A stretch of DNA of 44,008 nucleotides, taken from a virus. The notes under the pieces were generated by a model. It was not told the origin of the DNA. It was given only the letters and a program-made list of their open reading frames with translations, and ran no database searches. Location: the IMG/VR virus record IMGVR_UViG_3300038678_000061, positions 1 through 44,008 of that record; one strand, given 5' to 3'. This document shows positions 8,895 to 15,588 of this stretch, in pieces (the first letter of the stretch is position 1; every line of letters begins with the position of its first letter). The position numbers and the translations under genes were made by a program.

Positions 8895-9773
8895 ATGAAT
8901 TATAAATCACAAGTGGTTCAAGATGTGAGTATCCGAATTCATTCAATCAAAGATGACGGAACAGATAATACAGGCGATGCCGCTAATCTCTCAACAGTCA
9001 TTCTTGACCCTGATGGGAATGAACTTGAAGGAACAACGGATTATACAGAAGCAACTTTCGATGAAATCGGATCAACCGGTAAGTATGATTGTTTGTTTCC
9101 AGGTGCCGCGGGTGATAAAGTTTTTATATCGGTCGATCAAGATAATCCATACACAATTAATCTTATAAGCTCAACCGCCGACATAGGATCAAGCGGAAAA
9201 GATATTCGCATCGTAAGTCGCTATATCTGGGAACTCCCAACAGTTGCGGAAATATGGTCAAATGCAACAAGAACAATGACTTCATTCGGGACTTTGGTTG
9301 CCGATATCTGGGCGAATGTTTCAAGGACGCTTACTGATAAAACCGGATTCGAGATTTCAGGGACAAAAACAAAGCTGGACGATTTGAACGATCTTTCTCT
9401 TGGAGATATCCAGGGCGAGATTCAAAACGGTGTTCTGGCAAAAAGAATCATTATCACCGGAGATCCCTTTGAGATTGTCGAAGGCAATATTAAAACACTT
9501 GTTATTACTCTGGGAACCGAATGGGACTTAACTGGAAAATTTGTTTATTTCGTAATGTCGAAAATAAACTCTTCTGATGATCCTATTGTTAACAGGAAGG
9601 CTACAATTACGGATACTATTAACGGTATTGCTGAAATTGATTTACTCGCCACAGAAACAACACCGCAAGGATGCTATGAATATCAGATTGAACTCAGAAG
9701 AGATCCTGAAGATGATGAGCCAGAGACCGCGATGGAAGGGACGGCGGAAATAACCGAGAACCTAAGGAGCTAA
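8895..9773 (+). CDS. Probable baseplate/fibre accessory protein (BppU-like C-terminus)
   Basis: A 292-residue protein starting at the base after the LamG gene's stop. The N-terminal half is a beta domain ('VSIRIHSIKDDGTD...NLSTVILDPDGNELEGTTDYTEATFDEIGSTGKYDCLFPG'). The last 110 residues resemble the Ig-like N-terminal domain of BppU-type baseplate upper proteins ('DPFEIVEGNIKTLVITL...WDLTGKFVYFVMSK...IVNRKATITDTINGIAEIDL'). It probably links receptor-binding parts or acts as a structural tip protein; the exact function is not shown. Confidence 0.6.
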   Translation: MNYKSQVVQDVSIRIHSIKDDGTDNTGDAANLSTVILDPDGNELEGTTDYTEATFDEIGSTGKYDCLFPGAAGDKVFISVDQDNPYTINLISSTADIGSSGKDIRIVSRYIWELPTVAEIWSNATRTMTSFGTLVADIWANVSRTLTDKTGFEISGTKTKLDDLNDLSLGDIQGEIQNGVLAKRIIITGDPFEIVEGNIKTLVITLGTEWDLTGKFVYFVMSKINSSDDPIVNRKATITDTINGIAEIDLLATETTPQGCYEYQIELRRDPEDDEPETAMEGTAEITENLRS

Positions 9774-9776
9774 AAA

Positions 9777-9986
9777 ATGTCACTAGACGAAATATCAAGG
9801 GCGATCGGCGGCATGGAATCTTCTATAAAATCACTACACGAAGATCATCAAGAATTGAGGCTAGACGTTAAAACAATGCTTAAGGATTTACAGAGCCAAC
9901 GAACTAGAATAGCCTTTATGTCTGGGGGGCTGGGCGCGATTATGGGCTTTGCGTCCGCATGGATAAAAACTCATTGGGGGAAATAA
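9777..9986 (+). CDS. XhlA-like membrane protein of the lysis cassette
   Basis: A 69-residue protein with a heptad-rich N-terminal coiled coil (about residues 5-45) and one hydrophobic helix near the C-terminus ('FMSGGLGAIMGFASAWI'), ending with basic residues. This is the layout of haemolysin XhlA-type proteins that accompany endolysin genes. The stop overlaps the next start (TAATG). It could tether at the inner membrane and act with the holin. Confidence 0.7.
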   Translation: MSLDEISRAIGGMESSIKSLHEDHQELRLDVKTMLKDLQSQRTRIAFMSGGLGAIMGFASAWIKTHWGK

Positions 9987-10318
9987 TGACTACATCACAA
10001 AAACAACGACGATTTTCATGGTTAGTAAGTTGTCTTATTGATTGGGCCTACAAAAATGGCTATGAAATTGTTCTTGGTGAAACATATAGAACCAAAGAGC
10101 AGCAAGCTATATATGTTCAAACTGGCAAATCAAAAACTATGAATAGTAAGCATTTAAAATGCCTGGCAATCGATATAAATTTATTCAAAGATAATAAATA
10201 TTTAACTGAAACGCCTGATTATGAGCCACTTGGCAAATATTGGAAATCACTTGACCCCGAGTGTGTCTGGGGCGGTGATTGGGGGTGGGATGGTGGTCAT
10301 TTTCAATTTACTAAATAA
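9986..10318 (+). CDS. Endolysin, M15-type L-alanyl-D-glutamate/D-Ala peptidase
   Basis: A 110-residue single-domain peptidase. Zinc ligands are visible as H56 and D63 (H-x6-D in 'SKHLKCLAID') and H105 in 'GGHFQF', with the upstream 'GETYRTKEQQAIY' segment typical of VanY/M15 lysins. I chose the ATG at 9986, which overlaps the previous stop and follows a ggggg-a-rich ribosome site; an earlier in-frame ATG at 9959 would add nine residues of poor fit. It cleaves peptide cross-links in peptidoglycan. It has no cell-wall-binding domain, as expected for a Gram-negative host. Confidence 0.9.
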   Translation: MTTSQKQRRFSWLVSCLIDWAYKNGYEIVLGETYRTKEQQAIYVQTGKSKTMNSKHLKCLAIDINLFKDNKYLTETPDYEPLGKYWKSLDPECVWGGDWGWDGGHFQFTK

Positions 10319-10547
10319 AATACTATTAATCGCTCTCATCTTTATGGCAGTAGGCTGTACTGTAAAAACTCAAATCATAGAGCCCGACGGCAGCATTTAT
10401 GTCATTAAAAGCAAATCTGATTCATTGGTATCCGTGAAGAGTAATGATGTTGATATCATAGTAGACAATAGAGGCAAGCCAAATATATTTCAAAGCTTGC
10501 TTGAGTTTATATTTTTTAAATCATCTGAAATAACTCAGATAAAATAA
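10290..10547 (+). CDS. Small lipoprotein of the lysis cassette (possible outer-membrane spanin role)
   Basis: From the ATG at 10290 this is an 85-residue protein with a lipoprotein signal: a hydrophobic stretch followed by the lipobox 'MAVGC'. The start lies within the last 29 bases of the endolysin gene in another frame. The mature part is short, polar and ends with a second hydrophobic stretch ('FQSLLEFIFF'). Position after the lysin suggests an o-spanin-like lipoprotein, but no matching inner-membrane spanin is evident and the length is greater than classic Rz1. An upstream start at 10221 is possible but lacks a signal-like N-terminus. Confidence 0.65.
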   Translation: MVVIFNLLNKILLIALIFMAVGCTVKTQIIEPDGSIYVIKSKSDSLVSVKSNDVDIIVDNRGKPNIFQSLLEFIFFKSSEITQIK

Positions 10548-10561
10548 CGGAGGTAGTAAAG

Positions 10562-10828
10562 ATGGAAATATTGGCTATACTGAAATTGATTCCCGTGATT
10601 ATGTCAATCGTGGAGGTTGGAAAAAGGTTTATACCGAAGAAAAAGAGAAAGATTGTTAATCCTATCCTTGCAGGGATAACTGGCCTTATCGGTGCGTACA
10701 TGGCCGGCGGCACGACAGAAATACTTAACTTGCTTGTTATCGGTGGAACCGCAGCTCTTGGCGCTATCGGAGCTTACAAGATTCCGAAAGAGATCAGCCG
10801 AAAGATGGGTATAGAGCCTCAGAAATAA
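10562..10828 (+). CDS. Holin-like membrane protein
   Basis: An 88-residue protein. An N-terminal hydrophobic stretch (residues 3-20) is followed by a very basic segment (KRFIPKKKRK) and two further hydrophobic helices (about 33-50 and 55-73), then a basic tail. This is the profile of a small phage holin with two or three transmembrane segments. It has a strong ggagg ribosome site and is the last gene before two tandem terminators, which closes the late operon. Confidence 0.72.
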   Translation: MEILAILKLIPVIMSIVEVGKRFIPKKKRKIVNPILAGITGLIGAYMAGGTTEILNLLVIGGTAALGAIGAYKIPKEISRKMGIEPQK

Positions 10829-10868
10829 TCTCCTACGCCCGGCGCTCTCCTAGTCGGGCATTCCCACG

Positions 10869-10904
10869 CCGCCCCTTGTCTGGTCAATGAGGGGCGGTTT
10901 TTTT
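10869..10904 (+). terminator. Intrinsic terminator 1 of late operon
   Basis: An 8-bp perfect stem CCGCCCCT/AGGGGCGG closes a 13-base loop and is followed by seven T. It sits 40 bases after the holin-like gene. Confidence 0.92.
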
Positions 10905-10921
10905 ATTGCTCCCTCCCTTAG

Positions 10922-10952
10922 CCGTTATCCTTAATTGGATAGCGGTTTTTTT
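10922..10952 (+). terminator. Intrinsic terminator 2 of late operon
   Basis: A 9-bp stem CCGTTATCC/GGATAGCGG (one G-T pair) with loop TTAATT is followed by a T run. It directly follows terminator 1; the tandem pair insulates the late operon from the early promoter downstream. Confidence 0.9.
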
Positions 10953-10982
10953 ATTGCCTGTATATTTATTTTCAAATAATCC

Positions 10983-11010
10983 TTGCTTTTTATTTTATAG
11001 CGTGTATAAT
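10983..11010 (+). promoter_or_regulatory. Sigma-70-type promoter of the early region
   Basis: A TTGCTT box at 10983-10988, a 16-base spacer and a perfect TATAAT at 11005-11010 lie just after the double terminator and 40 bases before the first early gene. It should drive the small-gene block with the XRE regulator. Confidence 0.75.
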
Positions 11011-11050
11011 AGTATTTATAAGTTATTAAACAATTAAACGGGAGAAAGAA

Positions 11051-11158
11051 ATGAAGAAATTTAAAGCAGGAGATATAGTTAAACCTTGTGATGGTAGCTC
11101 TGTTCTAGGCATAGGGGATGATGGGAAATTTGATAATGGAGTTCATGGCATATATTAA
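11051..11158 (+). CDS. Short early protein, possibly the 5' half of a frameshifted gene
   Basis: A 35-residue reading frame with a good ribosome site (gggagaaag) encoding 'MKKFKAGDIVKPCDGS...'. It ends at TAA 11156-11158, while a second frame continues with 'REWEVLAVDCDLP'. From memory, single phage proteins join these two halves (a short KxGDxV start, then a REW-x-VLAV segment). A +1 shift near 11150 would fuse them. It is either an authentic short gene, a degraded one or a sequencing error. Confidence 0.5.
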   Translation: MKKFKAGDIVKPCDGSSVLGIGDDGKFDNGVHGIY

Positions 11159-11345
11159 TGAACGGGAATGGGAAGTGCTTGCAGTTGATTGTGATTTGCC
11201 TGTTAGGACTCCCGATATTATGAAGAACAGGAATAATACTATATTAAGAGCATTGGACAATAATCAAGTGATATTTATACGAAGTGAATATCTAGTATTG
11301 AAGCATCGTTGTAATGCTTGCCCTAATTGCGGCAAAGATATTTAA
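11118..11345 (+). CDS. Small zinc-ribbon-ended protein, possibly the 3' half of a frameshifted gene
   Basis: An open frame that overlaps the previous one by 41 bases. The clearly protein-like part starts near 11148 ('MAYINEREWEVLAVDCDLP') and ends in 'HRCNACPNCGKDI', a two-CxxC-type metal-binding tail. It has no ribosome site of its own for the ATG codons at 11118, 11121, 11139 or 11148, which supports either coupling to or fusion with the upstream frame. Confidence 0.5.
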   Translation: MMGNLIMEFMAYINEREWEVLAVDCDLPVRTPDIMKNRNNTILRALDNNQVIFIRSEYLVLKHRCNACPNCGKDI

Positions 11346-11354
11346 GGGGGATAT

Positions 11355-11561
11355 ATGAATATAGGACTACAAATAAAGGTAGCAAGAGTAGAGAAGGAAT
11401 GGACTCAGGAAGAATTGAGTGAGGCGACTAGAACGCCAGAAGAAAAACCTGTTTCAATAGCAACAATAATAAACATTGAGAAAGATCAGGGCAATCCCAA
11501 ACTAAAGACAATATTAAGATTGCTCAAACAACTAGATTACAAATTGAGAATTGAAAGGTAG
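11355..11561 (+). CDS. XRE-family helix-turn-helix regulator
   Basis: A 68-residue protein that is essentially one HTH_XRE domain: 'LQIKVARVEKEWTQEELSEATRTP....VSIATIINIEKDQGNPKLKTILRLLKQLDYKL'. It has a strong ggggg-ata ribosome site. It is the only classic Cro/CI-size regulator in the early leftmost unit and probably controls the promoter at 10983 or those downstream. No partner repressor with a cleavage domain is seen. Confidence 0.82.
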   Translation: MNIGLQIKVARVEKEWTQEELSEATRTPEEKPVSIATIINIEKDQGNPKLKTILRLLKQLDYKLRIER

Positions 11562-11597
11562 AAGCAGTTACACTTTGGATGAATAAGGAGGGGTAAG

Positions 11598-11828
11598 ATG
11601 ATTCAATTAAAAACAGGTGACTTTATAGAGGCTTCAAATATTACCGCAATTCGGATAGGCAAGAGGATTGTTAAGAATGAAAAAACATATCAAACACTTT
11701 CTCATCCTCCTAGGGTGCTAGTTGATTTCAGCCGGAATAATGTAATTTGTATACCGTTTAAGACGCTGAGAGATGCGAAGGCATATGCAGAAGAATTACA
11801 TGAAAAAGTGCAAGAGGAGGCCAAATGA
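11598..11828 (+). CDS. Hypothetical small protein
   Basis: A 76-residue protein, unrecognised. It starts as a beta-rich module ('IQLKTGDFIEASNITAIRIGKRIVKNEKTYQTL') and ends in an amphipathic helix ('LRDAKAYAEELHEKVQEEAK'), similar in shape to PH-like or DUF-type single-domain phage proteins. A strong aaggagggg ribosome site precedes it and its stop overlaps the next start. Confidence 0.6.
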   Translation: MIQLKTGDFIEASNITAIRIGKRIVKNEKTYQTLSHPPRVLVDFSRNNVICIPFKTLRDAKAYAEELHEKVQEEAK

Positions 11829-12001
11829 GTGACGTTCAATGCAAAAAGAACAGGAACGAAGTAATTTCAGCGGCTAAAGCATCGGTTATATTCTTTGAAC
11901 CGGATTCTGTCTGCCATTCGTGCCTCAATTTTGATATCTGTAGAGAAGAAGAGGAGCAGGCAAAAATAGAAGGGGGTTCTAATGGCTCACCCAGTCTGTA
12001 A
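11825..12001 (+). CDS. Small Cys-containing protein
   Basis: A 58-residue protein whose ATG overlaps the preceding stop (ATGA). It has 'CHSCLNFDIC', a possible metal-binding loop, and an acidic C-terminal half. It overlaps the next gene by 20 bases. The ribosome site is the gaggagg inside the upstream gene. Function unknown; it belongs to a run of small Cys-rich phage proteins. Confidence 0.55.
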   Translation: MSDVQCKKNRNEVISAAKASVIFFEPDSVCHSCLNFDICREEEEQAKIEGGSNGSPSL

Positions 12002-12179
12002 TAAGCTAGATAAGGCTGAGGGCAAAAAAACTGTCTCCTGTAATGGTGGATGCAAAAACTGGAGATTTTCTCACCTAGAAATTGCATGTGTATTGAGCGA
12101 GGTTTATTCAGTTGCGAAAGGGGAGCCTTGCTATATTTTTGAGGAAAAGGAACAGGCCGAGATTGAGAATGATAACTAA
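11982..12179 (+). CDS. Small Cys-rich protein
   Basis: A 65-residue protein with five cysteines (VC near residue 6, 'SCNGGCKNW', 'IACVL', 'PCYIF'), possibly one zinc site, and an acidic tail. The ribosome site (aaggggg) lies inside the previous gene. No domain recognised. Confidence 0.55.
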   Translation: MAHPVCNKLDKAEGKKTVSCNGGCKNWRFSHLEIACVLSEVYSVAKGEPCYIFEEKEQAEIENDN

Positions 12180-12190
12180 AGGGGGCTAAT

Positions 12191-12472
12191 GTGAAATTTA
12201 TTGTTCATAAAGATCCAAACGGGATGGAGCTAATTGAAACCTTCTGTGAAATGTCACCAGACAATCATGCAGACAGGGCCGTGAAATTAAAGATTCTTGA
12301 TTCAGACATTGTGGCGGCTGGCTTCTTGGGGGTTGAAGATGGCGCGGTGGTTTGCTGGGGATTCTCCAAGAGTCTTACTGATAAACTTGGGAGGGATATT
12401 GGTTGCCGGGGTGATAAGGATGTAAAGGTCTTTATGTTTCATAATCATACAGCATTGATGTGGAGGAAGTGA
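12191..12472 (+). CDS. Hypothetical protein (GTG start)
   Basis: A 93-residue alpha/beta protein read from GTG at 12191, since the overlapping ATG at 12189 is followed at once by TGA. The aaggggg ribosome site fits the GTG. The sequence has a 'VVCWGFSKSLTDKLGR' segment and a His-containing C-terminus ('MFHNHTALMW'). No family is recognised. Confidence 0.55.
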   Translation: MKFIVHKDPNGMELIETFCEMSPDNHADRAVKLKILDSDIVAAGFLGVEDGAVVCWGFSKSLTDKLGRDIGCRGDKDVKVFMFHNHTALMWRK

Positions 12473-12476
12473 GCCG

Positions 12477-12749
12477 ATGAGTAACATTGATCAAGAGAAG
12501 AGGCCCCGACATGCCGCATTACTGGAAAACTCTCCCAGGCTGCAAAAGGTTGCGGGATTTCTAGGGGGTGGGGGAACCTATACCACCTTGGAGATTCAAT
12601 TAGCTTGTCAGGTGTGTGCGGTCGGGTCCATTGTTTCCGAGCTGAGAGACACTAGGAACGGCTTTGATATCGTTTGCAAACAAATAGGCCGAGACCGTTG
12701 GGAATATAGAATGGTTGGCGGATTTGTAAATTTATTAAGAATAGTATAG
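12477..12749 (+). CDS. HTH_39-like winged-helix protein
   Basis: A 90-residue protein. Residues about 33-80 match the small phage helix-turn-helix family with 'TYTTLEIQLACQVCAVGSIVSELRD..NGFDIVCK..GRDRWEYRMV', where the alternating 'T-L-E-I', 'C-A-V-G/N-S', 'S-E-L-R' and final 'W/Y-E-Y' positions are typical. It probably binds DNA, as a regulator or replication accessory protein. Confidence 0.7.
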   Translation: MSNIDQEKRPRHAALLENSPRLQKVAGFLGGGGTYTTLEIQLACQVCAVGSIVSELRDTRNGFDIVCKQIGRDRWEYRMVGGFVNLLRIV

Positions 12750-12754
12750 GAGGG

Positions 12755-12961
12755 ATGATGAATAGAGGTAAGAAAAAAATAAAACATTCTCTTTATTGCG
12801 AATACGGGCATAATTGCGATAAGGATATTAATTGCATTGATGGTCATTTTTGTGATGCTTTCAGGTCATCAACGTCCTTTTCAACGTTAGATGAACCAGT
12901 CTTTGAACCTGACTTAGAAGGTCAGATGGATGCGATTTGGAATGGGAGCGTGGAAAGATGA
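12755..12961 (+). CDS. Small Cys-rich protein
   Basis: A 68-residue protein with 'LYCEYGHNCDKDINCIDGHFCDAF', four closely spaced cysteines plus histidines that could bind one zinc, and an acidic second half. The ribosome site is aggaggga before a double ATG. The stop overlaps the next start (ATGA). Function unknown. Confidence 0.55.
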   Translation: MMNRGKKKIKHSLYCEYGHNCDKDINCIDGHFCDAFRSSTSFSTLDEPVFEPDLEGQMDAIWNGSVER

Positions 12962-13128
12962 GACCTGAGTGCCTAAAATATGATGGTTGCCGGTTGCCTG
13001 TTGATTTATGCAATAGTGATTGTTCTGACCTGGTGACAGCGGAGGAGGGTATCAATCCTTTTGCCGAGGCAGAGGACAGGGGTTGCGCTGAATTACACTT
13101 TAAACAGGATATGGGAAATTTGACATAA
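12958..13128 (+). CDS. Small Cys-rich protein
   Basis: A 56-residue protein. I chose the ATG at 12958, which overlaps the previous stop, over an upstream in-frame ATG at 12937. It contains 'PECLKYDGCRLPVDLCNSDCSDL' and a later 'GCAE', a likely metal-binding knuckle of a type common in small phage proteins. No partner identified. Confidence 0.55.
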   Translation: MRPECLKYDGCRLPVDLCNSDCSDLVTAEEGINPFAEAEDRGCAELHFKQDMGNLT

Positions 13129-13184
13129 GGATTTCCATATATCAGAAAGTATGTACTAATTTAATATAAGGGAGAAGTGAGAAA

Positions 13185-13358
13185 ATGGAACATAGATTCT
13201 ATGATAAAGATATAGAAAAAACCGAGACTGTTTACAATAAAGACAAAACACCACACACAATAGAATTGGTATTCGTGGAAGGTACGGCAGCAGTTCTTTT
13301 AAATAGAGAAGATGTAATATCTCTCGCGAAATATTTTAAAATTGTGAAATTAATTTGA
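13185..13358 (+). CDS. Hypothetical small protein
   Basis: A 57-residue protein with a good ribosome site (gggagaag) and ATG at 13185. The sequence has a beta hairpin-like centre ('HTIELVFVEGTAAVLLNRED') and a C-terminal helix ('VISLAKYFKIVKLI'). No family recognised. Its last codons overlap the -35 box of the next promoter. Confidence 0.5.
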   Translation: MEHRFYDKDIEKTETVYNKDKTPHTIELVFVEGTAAVLLNREDVISLAKYFKIVKLI

Positions 13359-13383
13359 CAAACAATCCGCTCTTTGAGACAAT
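13355..13383 (+). promoter_or_regulatory. Sigma-70-type promoter before the recombination module
   Basis: A perfect TTGACA at 13355-13360, a 17-base spacer and GACAAT at 13378-13383. It lies about 140 bases before the coiled-coil gene that leads the ERF/YqaJ operon; the leader carries a terminator-like hairpin. Confidence 0.7.
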
Positions 13384-13458
13384 AAGAATGTAGCAACAAG
13401 ACATAACAGCGTTGGGGCTGGCGATAAGCAAACAGGTTCTCCCGCATGGGAAAACTTT

Positions 13459-13499
13459 AAGCCTCAATGGATATCCCAACATATCCGGCGAGGCTTTTT
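13459..13499 (+). terminator. Terminator-like hairpin in the leader of the recombination operon
   Basis: Outer stem AAGCCTC/GAGGCTT and inner stem GGATAT/ATATCC (loop CCCAAC) are followed by TTT. It lies between the promoter at 13355 and the first gene at 13526, so it either ends a leader RNA of about 110 nt or acts as an attenuator or antitermination target. Confidence 0.75.
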
Positions 13500-13525
13500 A
13501 CGTTTATAAGATAATGGAGGGTAAG

Positions 13526-13711
13526 ATGAAACTTTCAGAAAATTTAAAACGCCAGAGAAACGAAAACCCTGATGAATGGTTAATGGGTGAGTTTATAAGG
13601 AAAGCTCAAGTCCTTGAAGTAGAAAACGAACTCCAAGATAAAATAATAAAAACACAACAGGAACATATTGACGCTTTAAAAGAATTGATAACACTAAATA
13701 AAGGAGAGTAA
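13526..13711 (+). CDS. Small coiled-coil protein
   Basis: A 61-residue, highly charged helical protein ('NLKRQRNENPDEWLMGEFIRKAQVLEVENELQDKIIKTQQEHIDALKELI') with heptad spacing. I chose the ATG at 13526 because gagggta lies just upstream; an earlier in-frame start at 13412 would read through the terminator hairpin. It leads the recombination genes, two bases before ERF, and may be an accessory factor. Confidence 0.6.
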   Translation: MKLSENLKRQRNENPDEWLMGEFIRKAQVLEVENELQDKIIKTQQEHIDALKELITLNKGE

Positions 13712-13712
13712 G

Positions 13713-14462
13713 ATGACCAAAACAAACGAACTTGAGGTAGTAAACGAAAACAAACAAATTGCGGCCGGCGGAATCGATGTTAATCAAATCATGGCGCTTG
13801 CAATCGAAAAAGGCGATCTTGATAAAGTCGAAAAAATGATGGAGTTGCAAGAACGTTATGAGAAGAGAGAGGCGGAAAAAGCCTATCATGTAGCGATGAC
13901 GGCATTCAAGGCAAATCCGCCACAAATCAACAAAGATGCTCATGTTAATTATACTCATTCAAAAGGAACCACCGATTATAAACATGCTACGCTTGCCAAC
14001 GTAACAAGCAAAATCAATATGGCTTTAAGTGAGCATGGGCTTTCGGCAGCGTGGACAACATCACAGGAAAAAGGAATTGCCGTAACTTGCAAAATAACTC
14101 ATATCATGGGGCATTCTGAAAGCACAACACTTGAAGCCGCCGCCGATGCTTCGGGAGGAAAGAACGCAATTCAGGCAATCGGTTCAACGGTAACATATCT
14201 TGAAAGATACACTTTGCTTGCGTTGACCGGCCTTGCTACACATGAAGAAGACGACGACGGGGCCGGATCCGAAGCCATATATATTGACGATGAGCAAATG
14301 GCAGCTATCAATGAGTGGATAGAGTCTATCGGCGGCGATTGTCTTCAGAACTTTAAGAAATACATAGGTGTTGACGAGCTTGACAAAATCCTGGCAAAAG
14401 ACTACAAGAAGGCTATTACCGCTCTTAAGAATACAGAGAAAAAGAAAAAGGGGGCAAAATGA
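13713..14462 (+). CDS. erf: ERF-family single-strand annealing protein
   Basis: A 249-residue protein. Residues about 40-185 match the ERF family: 'AYHVAMTAFKANPPQINKDAHVNYTHSKGTTDYKHATLANV' is the conserved first part, and 'AIQAIGSTVTYLERYTLLALTGLAT' is the signature helix, followed by an acidic linker and a C-terminal basic tail. ERF proteins anneal complementary single strands during phage recombination and genome circularisation. It is coupled to the YqaJ exonuclease (overlap of four bases) and an SSB-like gene, forming a complete recombination module. Confidence 0.92.
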   Translation: MTKTNELEVVNENKQIAAGGIDVNQIMALAIEKGDLDKVEKMMELQERYEKREAEKAYHVAMTAFKANPPQINKDAHVNYTHSKGTTDYKHATLANVTSKINMALSEHGLSAAWTTSQEKGIAVTCKITHIMGHSESTTLEAAADASGGKNAIQAIGSTVTYLERYTLLALTGLATHEEDDDGAGSEAIYIDDEQMAAINEWIESIGGDCLQNFKKYIGVDELDKILAKDYKKAITALKNTEKKKKGAK

Positions 14463-15079
14463 TCATCGAAAATTTTGAGCAAATGTCGCCAGAATGGTTC
14501 GCGGCAAGGGTTGGCATTCCTTCGGCTTCGGCTTTTGATAAGTTGATTACAAGCAAGGGCGCTTTATCTACATCGAGACAGAAATTGATTTACAAGTTAG
14601 CCGGTGAAAGGGTGCTTGGTGAAAAGGAAGATGGTTATATAAATGGCAGTATGCAGCGCGGCATTGACCTTGAGCCTGAAGCAAGGGCTCTTTTTGAATT
14701 AATAACGGGGCTTGAGGTTAAGGAAGTCGGCCTTTGCTATTACGATGAAAGAAAAGACCGTAGCTGTTCGCCGGATGGACTTGTTGAAACTGGAATGACT
14801 CTCATGGAAGGGCTTGAAATAAAGTGTCCTGAGTTGGCGACTCATGTTGAGTATCTTATTGGTAACAAGCTGCCTACTAAGTACTTTGCTCAGGTTCAGG
14901 GCTCCATGTATATTGCCGGCCTTGAAAAATGGCATTTTATGTCGCACTATCCTTCAATGAAACCTTTAATAGTAGAGGTTTTGCGTGATGAGATATGGAT
15001 TGCAAAACTGGATAAGGCGCTGAATGATTTTGTGATTGAACTTGATGATACCCATAAACTTTTAATTGAAGAGGTATAA
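14459..15079 (+). CDS. YqaJ/lambda Exo-type exonuclease
   Basis: A 206-residue PD-(D/E)XK nuclease of the YqaJ family. Visible marks are '[22 protein letters not shown]' at the start, '[14 protein letters not shown]', the metal-binding 'SPDGLV', and 'GLEIKCP' (E-x-K). The '[23 protein letters not shown]' segment is also typical. It should resect double-stranded ends to load the upstream ERF protein. It is translationally coupled to erf and followed two bases later by the SSB-like gene. Confidence 0.93.
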   Translation: MIIENFEQMSPEWFAARVGIPSASAFDKLITSKGALSTSRQKLIYKLAGERVLGEKEDGYINGSMQRGIDLEPEARALFELITGLEVKEVGLCYYDERKDRSCSPDGLVETGMTLMEGLEIKCPELATHVEYLIGNKLPTKYFAQVQGSMYIAGLEKWHFMSHYPSMKPLIVEVLRDEIWIAKLDKALNDFVIELDDTHKLLIEEV

Positions 15080-15081
15080 TA

Positions 15082-15336
15082 ATGGCTTACGATAACAGCG
15101 GGATCTTATTCAAAAACGATAAAAAGGAGAAAGAAAATCATCCTGATTACAATGGCTCTATCACTATCAACGGAGTAGATCATTGGTTGTCTGCATGGAT
15201 CAAGGAAGGCAAAAAAGGTAAGTTCATGAGCCTGTCTATAGGCGATGTTAAAGAAAAGCAAGGTGGTGGATCTCAAAGCTCTTCTGGGGCAAGTAGTAGT
15301 TCGGATGATTTTGAGGATGACGACATCCCCTTTTAG
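15082..15336 (+). CDS. SSB-like protein with E. coli-type acidic tail
   Basis: An 84-residue protein. The N-terminal 50 residues form a small beta domain ('[37 protein letters not shown]') reminiscent of DUF736-type OB-like proteins. A Gly/Ser-rich linker follows and the chain ends in DFEDDDIPF, nearly the same as the C-terminal interaction tip of E. coli SSB. It is therefore probably a compact phage single-strand-binding protein that recruits host replication and repair enzymes to the ERF/YqaJ system. Confidence 0.72.
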   Translation: MAYDNSGILFKNDKKEKENHPDYNGSITINGVDHWLSAWIKEGKKGKFMSLSIGDVKEKQGGGSQSSSGASSSSDDFEDDDIPF

Positions 15337-15349
15337 AACGGATTAACTA

Positions 15350-15378
15350 TTGACTCCGTTTTAAATAGGTAGTATTAT
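15350..15378 (+). promoter_or_regulatory. Sigma-70-type promoter driving the first tRNA-like RNA
   Basis: TTGACT at 15350-15355, a 17-base spacer and TATTAT at 15373-15378. The expected start is near 15385, which falls exactly in the 5' strand of the closing stem of the RNA at 15381-15572. Confidence 0.78.
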
Positions 15379-15380
15379 AT

Positions 15381-15572
15381 TTATTGTGAGGTGGCGGAAT
15401 AGTAGACGCGACAAATTGGACGATATAATGTTGAGCTAAGGTAGTTGCTTCATCCAATTCTAGATGATTTATGCCAGTACATGCTCATTGCAGGGTGACT
15501 ATACGAGTTTCGATAGGCGCAATCCTAATCGGTAAACTAAAACTACTCGTCAAATCCCTGCCCTCACAATAA
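15381..15572 (+). ncRNA. tRNA-like RNA 1 with interrupted T-loop
   Basis: Ends pair over 11 bases (15381-15391 with 15562-15572). Inside is a tRNA-Leu-type D-arm (TG, GCG stem 15394-15396/15407-15409, loop GAATAGTAGA). A long stem AATTGGA/TCCAATT (15414-15420/15453-15459) replaces the anticodon arm. The T-stem GCAGGG/CCCTGC (15490-15495/15556-15561) has a T-loop (T...TCAAAT) split by an inserted stem ACGAGT/ACTCGT (15503-15508/15545-15550), which itself carries a hairpin CGATAGG...CCTAATCG. A second copy with compensating changes lies at 25793-25972. No canonical anticodon or CCA end is evident. It is not a standard tRNA and I know no matching family. Confidence 0.8.
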
Positions 15573-15588
15573 TTATTAAGGAGTCAAT

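Noticed and set aside
13384-13420. CATAACAGCGTTGGGG as a compact attC-like site
   Set aside because: It has both box-like words, but they are adjacent with no inner arms, so no attC fold is possible.
15381-15572. Ordinary tRNA-Leu gene
   Set aside because: The D-arm fits, but no 7-base anticodon loop can be placed, the T-loop is interrupted and no CCA end follows.
15381-15572. Group I intron inserted in a tRNA
   Set aside because: The insert boundaries (U before, G at the end) fit, but I could not find the paired P7 core strands and the T-loop insert is only about 55-65 bases.
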